A stretch of DNA of 64,000 nt from Rhabditophanes sp. KR3021. Lineage: Eukaryota; Nematoda; Chromadorea; Rhabditida; Alloionematidae. A program made the position numbers and the translations under genes. Where the stretch lies: positions 2,480,001 through 2,544,000 of the forward strand of contig CAUJLY010000006.1 of the NCBI GenBank assembly GCA_963281155.1. The letters run 5' to 3'. The stretch's first letter is position 1. Every line of letters starts with the position of its first letter. Shown here one piece after another: positions 1 through 10,170 of the stretch. The notes under the pieces were generated by a model that saw nothing but the letters and a program-made list of their open reading frames with translations, was not told where the DNA came from and did not search any database.

Positions 1-473
1 AAACACGTGCTCCTCTTTGTTAAAATATGAGTAAAGACTAGTTATCATGTAAAAGTAAGAAAGTAAGATTTTAAGGCTGATTATTTTAGGCTAAATATTT
101 ATTGCATGAAGAATTAAACCTGACAAAAATAATAATTACATAAGGTATGAAAGTATCTTAAACTACTTCATCCAGTTTTTTGAAACTTTTCAACTTAAAA
201 TGTGATGCCTAGTAATTTACTAGTTATATGAAATGATAATTTATAAACTTGGATAAAAAAGATTTCTGTTTGTCTTTCGGACATTCAATAAAAAATGATT
301 TTGTTGTACTTAAATAATCCGTTCAACAGATTTTACAACTTTTTTATCAATTATTTTTTTGACCTTTGAACGAGTTACACATAATTTAAAATAAGTTATT
401 AAAATAGTTGATCCTTTATAATATTTTCAAAGAGAAAATATATTTTTAAAATAGCAAATAATATAATTGGCAC

Positions 474-845
474 TTATGTGTCTTTTTTGAGTTGGCACTT
501 GGATGAAATACTTTTTAGTATATCAGTTTCACCGTTGATAATTTTTAATATTAGTTTATTTCTATTTTCCTCATCCAAGTCTGAGCATTCTTGTGTCAAT
601 AGAGTTAAATAATTTTCGGATATATCACTTTTTTCTTCCTCATCATCTTCTAATATCCCGTCGAAAGCTAGGTTTGATCCGAAGAATTTAACGAAATTCT
701 TTAAATACCTTGTTTTGAACTCTTCACAATAACCAGCTACTTTGTGAAGTTCAACCATGCTTTTTCGTAACTGAAATATATAGTCTATCATAAAGGTATC
801 CAATTCTTTATTTCCTGTTTTCATTTGCACACCATCTTTTTGCAT
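474..845 (-). CDS. Small acidic hypothetical protein, 123 aa, single exon
   Basis: Open single-exon reading frame of 123 codons. The ATG lies 12 nt downstream of a clean acceptor (ttgtttatag on the minus strand, AG at 858-859) that has no nearby upstream exon, which looks like a spliced-leader site and supports this start. The protein is predicted mostly helical, has an acidic patch in the middle (EDDEEEKSD) and a basic C-terminal end (QLKKDT). There is no signal peptide or membrane segment, so it is probably intracellular. I recognise no domain and assign no function. Its composition is more protein-like than chance frames in the neighbourhood, but without homology it could still be a lineage-specific or decaying gene. 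Confidence 0.5.
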   Translation of the reverse strand: MQKDGVQMKTGNKELDTFMIDYIFQLRKSMVELHKVAGYCEEFKTRYLKNFVKFFGSNLAFDGILEDDEEEKSDISENYLTLLTQECSDLDEENRNKLILKIINGETDILKSISSKCQLKKDT

Positions 846-859
846 TTGTTGTATTAACT

Positions 860-1857
860 ATAAACAATGGAAGATTAGTTGATATTAGCTAATATTGATA
901 CTAATAAATGAGTGAAGAGTTCTGTTTCTAGAATAATATACATTCGCGCACAAAACACTGCGAATCATCTTAATTTGCATGGTAAGCTCTTTAAACCTTT
1001 ACTTTTTTCTCTTTTCTAGCCCGTTAGTTTGTTTGTAAATGCATCATATCAAAAGAAATGTATATCTAGTTGGATTGTCGGAAGGTATATATATTTGTTG
1101 CAGGTGCATATCAATTCTATACTACTACTTCTAGCTTATATATTTTAAATAGTTACATTGTGTTAAGTTTACAAGGATAACTTATTTGTAGTACTTAAAA
1201 TTTGGAGAGCAAGATATTAGCAAGTCCTCTCTGTAAGTGATTGTTCTAACAAAAGGAAATATTGGACAATAACCTAACTTCTTAAATGAAGCTTTGCGTG
1301 TCTTCACAGTTACTTATCTAGCCTTACCTATTTTTAAGATTGAATTGTTGTAAATAGCCATGGAATTGGTGTTAGAAGCACGACCAGTTCCCGGAAACTA
1401 ACCAGTTGTTACAAAGTTTTTACTTTTAATACAAACAATAAATTATCTAGGAATGACCAAAATTACGTGGTGCATTTTGTTGTCTTTCATATACTTGAGG
1501 AGGAATCATAAAAGCTATTGCTTATTCGTTATCAAATCACTGTTTCACCGTCACATAACCTCGAATTATCCTCGATCGCTCTTTAAATGCTTCAATTTCA
1601 TTGAAAATGTCAATGTCCTAGTCTCTATTTGAGCTTCACCTGTCAAAAATAATTAGCAAGCATCACTTCATCTTATTTAAATTTATTTACTTCCTACAAA
1701 TTATGATTCATTTATTTGCTCAAAACCTATATGAGAACGTAAATACATTTGGACTTTTTTTAAGTTAGAATATTTATCAAACAATGTCATTGTATATAAG
1801 ACTTCTGACAATTTAATCCACATTATTATAGATTTGTTTCAACTGACGATTCGAAGT
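860..1857. other. Intergenic, about 1 kb, no gene seen
   Basis: AT-rich sequence between a minus-strand and a plus-strand gene, so it probably holds both promoters. I see no ORF, RNA gene or repeat that I can support. Confidence 0.5.
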
Positions 1858-3711
1858 ATGAAAAGCTTATTGATAACGTCATTTCTAGTGATTTGCGTAA
1901 TCTCTAATATTAAGGTATGATTATTAAAAATATATTCTAGCAATATACTTCAATAATTAATTTTAACGATGTATTTTATTTAGTCACAAGCGGTTCCTTG
2001 TTGCGTTCAAAGAGTTTTGTTAACTCCGTCTTCAACATTTTATGTTAATGTAAATGGTGCCAACATTTATCCAAATACAGCTCCTCAATACGACGCCCCA
2101 ACTTATCAAAACCCTTATGGAACTCCAAATGGACAAGTGCCGTCTTCAAATAACAAAGCTGTTTTAACCCCAGTTTCTACAGGATCTAATCAGCAACAAC
2201 AACCATCTAATACATTAAATCAAGGAGTTCAAAGGGATTCGTCCAATTTTGGAATCAACAACGGACAAGCTTGGAACGGAAACGAAACGACTTACGCTAG
2301 CACTAATACTTTAAATCAAATTTACAGAGACCCCGAAATTAACGGTTTGTTGAATCACTTTTTACATTAATGTTCGTTTTTAGAAACGCCACGAACTGGC
2401 CAACAAACTACAAATGGCTCTGGGAATGTAATCCCTTTACCTCTTGGCGCAACGAACGATGCTCCAGTTACGACGACTCGAACAAATCTAACGCCTAATC
2501 AAAATCAACAAAATCAAAACCAGCAAAGTCAATATTATCAAGCAGCTAACGCAGGTTTTGCAACAAATAATAACAATGCAAACACTGCAACTACTCAAGT
2601 TCCATCAGGATCTACTAGACAAAATGGTAATAATATTGTAGTTCCAGTTATCAACTCAAATAACAACCTAAATGGTCAGCAAACAACGATCAATGGCCAA
2701 ATTAATGGCAATACACAACGTACAACCCAATCGGGAAGTAATCAAAACACATACACAACTGTTATTCCCAATCAACAAACGACAAATAATCGTCAAGGAA
2801 GTTCTCCCCCTTACAATCAAGCAGCTAATCCTAACTTTGATAGTACCACTCAGAGGAATATTTTTGTTGGTAACAACCAAAATAACAATCAACCTCAGAA
2901 TGGAAATAATCCAAATAACAACCAAGCTAACGGAAATAATAACCAAGCTAATGGAAGCAACAATCAAAACACCCAAAACCCTCAGACAAACACCCAAGTA
3001 ACACCTTCAAACAATAATCAAGGTAACCTAGCAAATAACAATCTAAATAATCCAAATAACCAAAATGGAAGAAACAATACTGGAGCCTTGATAGCTGCTG
3101 GTACAGGTGGTGTTGTTGCTACTGGAGCAGCCGTAGGAGGCATCATTGCTACTAATGGAAATACTCTTAATGGTACTGCAAGAGATGATCCCACAACAAT
3201 GAGTGCCGATGATGCTCCCTTAACACAAGACCCTAGATTTATTTATTCTAAGGAAGGTTTGATTACAGTTGGTTTTGCGAATGAAACATTTAAATCGACT
3301 GCTAATAATACAGGTGCGTCTACTCAATTGCCTCCTACAACAACTTTTGCAGAATCAACTACAAATTCAAGGGATGGTTTATCATCAACTGTTAATCCAA
3401 ATAGTAGCAATCAAGTTACAAACAATGGTAGGGAATCAACTATTACTCCATTGAATAATCAAAACGGTAACAATGAAAGCCCATCTACTTTATTGAGAGA
3501 CCCTCAAATTGATTCAACTCAAAATCAAAATGACGTAACTCAAAATGGACTCAATCAAAATAGTGGAAACGGACCCAATCAAAATGATGCAACAGACCCA
3601 AACAATCAGAATCAAAATGAATTCACACCCGAAGCTTTGTCCACCGATGATACAACACCAACTAGTACATCATCGCAATTAAATAGTAAATTTAACTCTT
3701 TTTTAAATTAA
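1858..3711 (+). CDS. Secreted Asn/Gln/Thr-rich low-complexity protein, 581 aa, three exons
   Basis: Model join(1858..1914, 1984..2344, 2384..3711); the introns are 69 and 39 nt and the phases agree (0, then 1). Exon 1 encodes a 19-residue hydrophobic leader starting MKSLLITSFLVICVIS, so the protein should enter the secretory pathway. The mature part is dominated by Asn, Gln, Thr, Ser and Pro (runs such as NQNQQNQNQQSQ and NGNNNQANGSNNQ) with few charges and almost no Cys after a short CC near the N-terminus. A Gly/Ala/Val/Ile stretch at about residues 372-398 (GALIAAGTGGVVATGAAVGG) has GxxxG-like spacing and could be a membrane-inserting or self-associating segment. Short motifs recur: RDPEING near the end of exon 2, RDPQIDS in exon 3, and RDDP. 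I do not recognise a family. It could be a cuticle or surface-coat component, a mucin-like secretion or an aggregation-prone matrix protein; these are guesses. Confidence 0.7.
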
Positions 3712-3895
3712 TGAAACAATTCTCTATTTTTAGATATAATCACCACTACAATCATTTCAGTCCTCTCATCACTTATCATCTATCACCTTTAAAATGTCAC
3801 AATTTTTAATGCTACTATAATTTATAGTCTATGATAAACAGGACAAATGATATTTTTTATAAAACAAGCCCAAGCAAATGGAAGCCATACCTTTG

Positions 3896-3901
3896 AATAA
3901 A
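3896..3901 (+). terminator. Poly(A) signal AATAAA
   Basis: Canonical hexamer about 185 nt after the stop codon at 3711; likely 3' end of the N/Q-rich gene. Confidence 0.45.
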
Positions 3902-4001
3902 CACAAGACAACTAATGATATGCAAAAACTTAAAATAATTAGTTATTTTCTTAATGCTTAATTGTTTGTATATAGTAAATTTTTTGCAAATATAAATATT
4001 T

Positions 4002-4306
4002 TTAAGATACCTCTTCCATCGGTTTCATTGATATTGGTGTAGGGTCATCCACTGACAGCATGGCTTGTTCGCACAAATTTAGTTGAAGCTAAAAATCGGA
4101 TGAAGAAATTTAAAGAAATTGCAAATTACTAGTAACACAGGAAGTAAGGGATGTTTAAATATCAATTTTTTAAATTTTTTAAAGCTTTCCTTTTCTTCTT
4201 TTTTAGACAAAGAGGATTGTTCGTCACTCTTTTTTGAAATACTTATAGGTTCATTTTCAGTTATAACAGTAGAAGGAGTATCAGTAATTTCTTCCGGAGC
4301 GAGCAT
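4002..4306 (-). CDS. Two-exon microprotein, 84 aa, hypothetical
   Basis: Model complement(join(4002..4088, 4139..4306)). Reading straight through gives 75 aa, but a 50-nt GT...TTTTTAG intron in phase 0 extends the frame to TAA at 4002 with better protein character. The product starts MLAPEEITDTPS, then has a Ser/Lys/Glu-rich middle (SKKEEKESFKKFKKLIFK) and a Met-rich tail (PISMKPMEEVS). It has no signal peptide. In the unspliced reading the intron would add a hydrophobic tail (LLVICNFF), which I take as an artefact. No domain is recognised. A consensus-like donor (GAG/gtatct) overlaps the stop, so further 3' exons are possible. Confidence 0.4.
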
Positions 4307-5748
4307 TTATAAATATAATAATGAAAAGACTGAAATATTTTTTCACCAATGCTTAGGTGTAAGCTCGGTAATATTATCATAGATTATCTTGTATAGACAC
4401 AAGTAATCAGGACGCCAAAATAGATATGAACAATTTTATGGGCGACAATATATATGTATACACTGTCGCTTTATAAAAGGTAATAAAGGTTTGTTGCTCA
4501 CTTTCTTTTTAAAAAGGCGTTGTCGGCAAACTATTCCTTTACTCTTCCCCTGTTTACTCAAAAACAAACAGGGGCAAAATTATAATCTTGTAAAAATAGT
4601 AAAATCTACTGCTATTGATATACCATAAAATAACAAAACAGAAAATGGAATACCATTAAAACAAATCATTCGAACTTCTTTATACTTATTAATACACCCT
4701 TTCACTTAAAACTTTAATTAACCAAACAAAGATCTCTATCTTGTAGTCGGCGACTTTTGAATGTATTGCTCCTTCCTTATCTTGTTCGAGGCAATAAATT
4801 TTTTATGTATTGTCAATTAAAAAGTTAGGATATGAATTAATTTATGGATATTTTGGAGTTCATTAAGTGATCATTTGTACGAGATGATAAGCTACGTTTA
4901 CAAAATTCGCTTGTTGCTTTCAACAATGTATGGAAGGTTTACTATAAGAAAGCATCTCTAAGGCAGAAATTTATCAAAAAATGTCATCATACTTATATAA
5001 CAAATGTTATCTTTTCATTAATATAAACTTATTTGTTGTAAATCACCTTTATCTTGAAAGCAACTGTGTTTTTAAAAGACAAAGGAAAACGATCAGCATG
5101 TGTCTATATGTTATTTATAATTTTGACACTTTAAAAAATAATTGGGAAAACATCTGTTCGGAGCATTAAACGTTCTTATTCATAAAATACCGCGAAAAGT
5201 TAAATTTTAATTACACAAACTTCAGTGAAAAATCAACAAATATAACATCTCACTCAGTGTAACCTTTAAGACCTTTCCAACCTTATTCTTACTTAAAAAA
5301 TTCAAAATAGATAGATACGTACATACCTTAAAGACACTTTTATGCACTTTAAAAATACACATGATTTATAGTTATGTAAAATAACCATATAATTTCTTCC
5401 AAACTCCATTCACATAACACCCCATAGTAATCAAATATATTTTATTGCATAATTAACAAACAATCATAAAAATGTACATAAATAGTACTAAGAAAATAAG
5501 CTTATTTTGAATTTAGTAATCTAACAAATAATGTCATCATTACATCAACAAATCTAATTAAGAACATTTTTATGAATGTAAATATTGTGTCATCTTATTA
5601 ACTGCTACTCGGTTTTATTCTATACAGTACCTTTTTACTTTGATCAAACATTTACCATAGCCTAAATTTTATTTTAAAGATTTTCAATGATCAAATATAG
5701 TAAAGTAAAATATGCGTAATTATATAAAATGTGTTGTCGATGTGTTGA
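4307..5748. other. Intergenic, about 1.4 kb, no gene seen
   Basis: AT-rich. A 62-codon ORF at 4981-5169 has the composition of chance sequence and no splice or leader context. Nothing else is supported. Confidence 0.5.
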
Positions 5749-6707
5749 TTAATAAGTTCCTACTATTTCAACGGCAAAGTCGATTTCTTCACATTTAATG
5801 AAGGCAAGGAAATCTTCACCATTGGCAAAACGGTCGGCTCTTGAAACGGCTTCAACAAGTTCACGGTGCCAAGGCAATTTGTCGTCGTGAACACGGTTCA
5901 AATGAAGACATTCACAGCTTCTAGTTCTGTGAACGTTGGCAAAAAAATCAGGAACATTCAAAAGGGGTTCAATATCTTCAGTTGTTTTGGAGAGTTGCAA
6001 ACCCTTGTATCTGTGAAGGGTAGTTGAATACAAAAGATTGGTTTTGTTGACAAGCAATGCTTTTTCTTCATCCATCAAAAGAGTTGCGCCAATTTCGTCA
6101 TTGAAAAAAGAGTCCTCATCATCAACTTGCGAATTGTTCCCTTTGATTTCGCAATCTTCTTCTTCGATTGAAATCATACGAAGACACTCCCAGATATCGC
6201 GATACTTGAAGTCGATGCGATGTAATCCTTTGGCTTCCTTGATGCTTGTATAGCTGAAATAACTTCTAAAGAGAGCTTTTGGGCTGACTTCGGTGATCAA
6301 AACCCTCTTGGCTTGACTCAATTTGTAAAAAGTTTTCAAGTATTTCCAAGCAGCATTGCGGCAATTTCCAACAGACAATACTCTCATGTCAAGTGTTCCC
6401 AAATAAATTATGGCAGCAAAGGCTTTGTACCTAGAATGGATAAAATATATTTTTTATAAATTTTCATTTAAACCTCAAATTACCCAATCAATTCAGGAAA
6501 ATATCGGACATAAAGAGTTGAAACAGAGATGTAAGCAACAACTTTTCCAGTCAGTACAATCTTGATAAATCCGAATTTGACGATTACTTTCAGCAATATT
6601 GTATTGATTGTGTTTTTTGAGTGATATCCTTTTCCATAAATATCACGAAGAGCAACCAGCAGATCCATTAAGTCTTCATTTCCGCACCATCTGAATTGGA
6701 GATCCAT
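5749..6707 (-). CDS. GNAT-acetyltransferase-like protein A, 301 aa, two exons
   Basis: Model complement(join(5749..6430, 6484..6707)), intron 53 nt, exon 1 ending in phase 2. The ATG at 6707 lies 24 nt inside an exon that opens after a leader-type acceptor (tttctttag, AG at 6732-6733), and an in-frame stop just upstream fixes this start. The order of elements is GNAT-like: an N-terminal strand-helix (FRWCGNEDLMDLLVALRDIY), a strand pair (IVLTGKVVAYISVSTLYVRYF), then strand-helix (MRVLSVGNCRNAAWKYLKTF) and strand (KRVLITEVS). The acetyl-CoA loop is not a clean RxxGxG/A. The C-terminal half carries an acidic insert (QVDDEDSFFND) and is longer than in the two neighbouring paralogues. Nematodes have expanded families of divergent GNAT-like proteins (such as DUF1248); membership is an inference. 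Catalysis is doubtful. Confidence 0.6.
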
Positions 6708-7438
6708 GGCTTCCTTGATGAGTAACTAACTCTAAAGAAATAATATTAATATGAGACAAATTAGTTGTGCATGAAATAAAAATTACACGTTTTTGTGTGA
6801 TTCAAAAGTTATAAATGAACATGAACTGCCTTCACCTTACTTATATGACATAAAATAATGCCTTTATTATATTTAGTAATATTTATTTTATACCAACATA
6901 AAGCAGCGTCTTTTGATGTCACTACTAATAACAAATGGCAACTCTTCTAAAAATGTGATCTCACATAATAATAAAGCACCACAGCACAAGATATTGTCCT
7001 TTTACAAAAAATGATTTCACAAAAATAAAATAGGCATAATATGTGCATTCCATATATTAGGGAGGGATGTTTTGATTAGTTTTTTCAGAATAATAAAGAA
7101 TGCAATTCACAAGGTGACATTTGTTTTAACTAGTAATAAATCAACAAAAAAATACATTCTGAGGTTTTATAACAAATATTTGGTATATGGACAATTTGTT
7201 ATATAAATGAACTTATGGATATCATTAGAAGAAATCTACTTTTAATTTTGAACAGACAACAGCCCTTTGTCTCATTCGTTGCTTACTGATTGGATTTAAC
7301 TATTTGATACAGCAGAAAAGAGACGATGACACTGCCTACAACAATATTTTTATACCAAAAGGCACTCGTATGACTGTGATGTAATTTATTGTAAACAAAA
7401 AAAACGTATACAGAAAATGGTATGAATGGAAACTTACA
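6708..7438. other. Intergenic, about 0.7 kb
   Basis: AT-rich spacer between two minus-strand paralogues; it includes the 3' region of the upstream gene and the promoter or leader-acceptor region of the downstream gene. No ORF supported. Confidence 0.45.
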
Positions 7439-8015
7439 TCAGGATCTCAAAAGTCTCTTTGAATAGAGATGCTTATCGCAAATCAGTAAAACATAAGCTG
7501 GCTCCACGAGCATTTCATCATTTGAAACTTCCTTAAAGTAATAATGATTGACAAAGATACGAACAAGATGATCCTGGTGGATGCGATGAAGAATAGTGAA
7601 AATTCCATTTAGTCCCCAATTATCTGTAGCATGACACATACATTTCTCTACCAAATCAGCCCCAAAATCAATCTTCAACTTTGCATTGATATTAATAATA
7701 AATTTGTCAGAAAAAGCGCTAAATAATTTATGCACATTAATTTAGTTTTTTAGATGGAACGTACTAGTTGGACAGAAGACCAGAAAAGATAGTTTGTCTC
7801 TGCAAAATCATATAAGCGCGGAAATGTTCCTTTCTTCTATAGGCCACCATGAAACAATGATTTCTGTTCCGAATTAACATTCTTTTCAATATTTGAATAT
7901 TTATTTCGTTTGGCCGGCCATACCGTGTTTCAAGTTTAATTATTTTTTTGATATCGGCACCCTTTATTAAAATAACGCCATCGTTTTCATTGACTAGATC
8001 GTTTAGAGAAGTCAT
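7439..8015 (-). CDS. GNAT-acetyltransferase-like protein C, 176 aa, two exons
   Basis: Model complement(join(7439..7718, 7765..8015)), intron 46 nt, phase 2. The ATG follows an acceptor (ccaattttag) with no gap, so either the leader is spliced directly onto the ATG or an upstream exon exists. The C-terminal half is the most GNAT-like of the three neighbours: a helix (FGADLVEKCMCHATDNWG), a strand (LNGIFTILHRI), a helix and turn before FVNHYYFKEVS, then a final strand (AYVLLICDKHLY), recalling the usual N-x-x-A-x-x-x-Y-x-x-x-G-F region, though the Gly is not obvious. The length matches a minimal GNAT domain. The stop codon TGA is followed one base later by a consensus donor (gtaagt), so a 3' UTR intron or an alternative 3' exon may exist. 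Confidence 0.6.
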
Positions 8016-8720
8016 CTAAAATTGGAATGTTTCATGTACAATAACATATATTTTACTAGGAAATAACACGTATACTTGTGTCAAAATAAATGTAACAAAG
8101 AACTCAATTTACTTTTAGTGATGCTTAACCATCTAAATAACTCAAACTAAAAAGTATTTTGTAATTGGCACAAATTTAGTTTAATACGTCAAACATATTA
8201 AAAAAGGTCTACTGTATAGTAATAAAACCTAGAAAATGAAAAGGATGTTTCCGGGCAAAATTAAAAGATAGAATAAAATACACATAACTAATATAAGCGT
8301 TGCTCAATTGCCATAATCTGCATATATAGCTTTGAAAATAACGAAGGCATGTGTTTTTAGAGATAATTTTCCTTTCTCACATCTAAGTAACTATAAAAAA
8401 GCAAAGAAAAAAACATTTTCAATTATCGCATTAAAAATACACACAACTATACACGCCGTCATCAAGTTACATGCAATAAGTAAGATTCTTTGTGATTATT
8501 AATTTTTATTTAAGTGAAAACTGGATTCTTATATATAAATTATTGTTCTTTTCAGCTATTTTAATTAAATTTAAATATATTTAGACTATTTTATATATCG
8601 GAGTTGTTATTATTTATTAGAAAATATATTTATTATTATAAGTTTAAAGTTATTTCAATAAATAGAAGTATGATCAGAGAAGTGTATGGACCAACAATGA
8701 ATATATTAATTTAATAAAGT
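8016..8720. other. Intergenic, about 0.7 kb
   Basis: Very AT-rich spacer between two minus-strand paralogues; nothing supported. Confidence 0.45.
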
Positions 8721-9330
8721 TTACATAAGTGTTCTCATATTGACAGGAGCGAATTGTGGCTTAGAGTAATCTATCTCGTAGAAACGACAATTTTCCCATT
8801 GTTCAATCGTAAGGGCAAGAATGCCATGTTCTACGGAAATGGCAGGTTCCCATCTCTCGAGTTTCAGTTTTTTGAAAGAAAGTTTCTTAATTAAAATCGA
8901 TTCCAACTTTCTTTGAAAGCCTTTAGAGAATGTAACAAAGATGCCTTTGTATCTACGTCTGATGACGATTTCATCCATTACGTGATTAATGAGATGGGCA
9001 GCATAAGTAATTCCATAGGAGATGTCCAAATCTGGTAAGAATTTTTGGATGTGGAGCCTATCAGAATAAATTTAAATTAAATTAAAACAAAACAAAAATT
9101 TACATTCTGTTTAGCTCTGGAGCAATGTATTTGTGGGGTCGGAAGATAACAAATCCCTTAAAAATTGAATGAAGCTTGTATGCCAAAAATTGCCCATGTG
9201 GATTCTCAATAGCATCAATAAGTCCATCAAAACTATTGAAATAAGCTGTCTTGAGTCTTGCCTCCAATTTCACAATTGACTTAACCTCGTGGATTCTAAC
9301 ATTATCAATTCCAATTATGAAAGTAACCAT
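8721..9330 (-). CDS. GNAT-acetyltransferase-like protein B, 187 aa, two exons
   Basis: Model complement(join(8721..9057, 9104..9330)), intron 46 nt, splitting the Met codon at residue 76 (AT/G). The ATG lies 15 nt after a polypyrimidine acceptor (cttttttattttag, AG at 9346-9347) that looks like a trans-splice site. The predicted order is strand (VTFIIGI), helix (VKSIVKLEARLKTAY), strand pair (GQFLAYKLHSIFKGFVIFRP), helix (GITYAAHLINHVMDEIVI), strand (YKGIFVTFS), helix (FQRKLESILIKKLSFKKL) and strand (HGILALTIEQW), again compatible with a GNAT fold but without a clear acetyl-CoA loop. Size and intron position resemble paralogue C. Sequence identity among the three copies is low, so they are old duplicates or fast-evolving. 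Confidence 0.6.
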
Positions 9331-10170
9331 TATTCACTAATTTCCCTAAAATAAAAAAGACAAGCAGTGTGAGTGGGTATGGATAAGTTGGAAATGAGTG
9401 CATAAATAGTCGGAACATATATTCTATCAACCTTAAAAAAGGCAGATTGTGTAGTTATCAAATTATTAAATGTGTGTTGACACTGCCTGATATATAATTC
9501 TTTAATGTCTGCATCTGTGTATTGGAACAAATCATATCAATATAAGTAATGAGTGGATGGATTGTACCTTTGGCATGTACACACCAACTACAACATGCAA
9601 TTAATCTTAGAGAAGGCCTGACAATAAGTATGTAAAATTAAGAATATCTCGTGATATTGAGGCAGGTGTCGGGTGGAATATAAGTAGTAAGAGATGCAAC
9701 TGCTCATTCCATTAAGCTGGCCGCTTTTTTATACCATTTGCCACTATTAATAGCAAATTGTAGAAAGAACATATGTATATTGTTGTAAACACTTTTTTGA
9801 AATGACTTTTATATAAAAATATAAATAAATTTGTTTACTTATCCACAGTAAATGGTATACACTTTGCGTTCACTTATATGATTACTAATAACGTGAGTTT
9901 AACTAATCATGTTTTTAATATGTTCTGTTTTTTAGAATTGAACACTGAGTTATAAATAAATTTAATTAAGACAAATGACTTGGATAAAAGAAACTACATG
10001 AAACATTAATAAAAAATTTATCAATGTTAGAAATTTGTTGTTCAAATAATAAGAAGTGTGTAATTAAGAAAAAATATATTGTTGTTTTTAATAATAAAAT
10101 TTGCTTTTGTCTACTGAATTGACCGGAGAAAGAAGGGTGTTTAATTGGGTATGACAAGCTACATTTGGAC
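9331..10170. other. Intergenic, about 0.8 kb
   Basis: Contains the leader-type acceptor of paralogue B at 9346-9347 and the 3' region of the NUAK gene. A 66-codon minus-strand ORF at 9330-9530 runs through the acceptor and ends in a stop overlapping the next ATG (TAATG); I regard it as chance. Confidence 0.4.

Noticed and set aside
2668..3001. 109-codon ORFs on both strands inside the N/Q-rich exon
   Set aside because: Shadow frames of the AAC/CAA-rich coding repeat; the third frame is the one continuous with the spliced gene.
4981..5169. 62-codon ORF in the intergenic region
   Set aside because: Composition of random AT-rich sequence; no acceptor before the ATG and no conserved feature.
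9330..9530. 66-codon minus-strand ORF ending TAA that overlaps the ATG of GNAT-like gene B (TAATG)
   Set aside because: It runs through the polypyrimidine acceptor that serves gene B; no splice joins it in frame. The overlap is probably chance.
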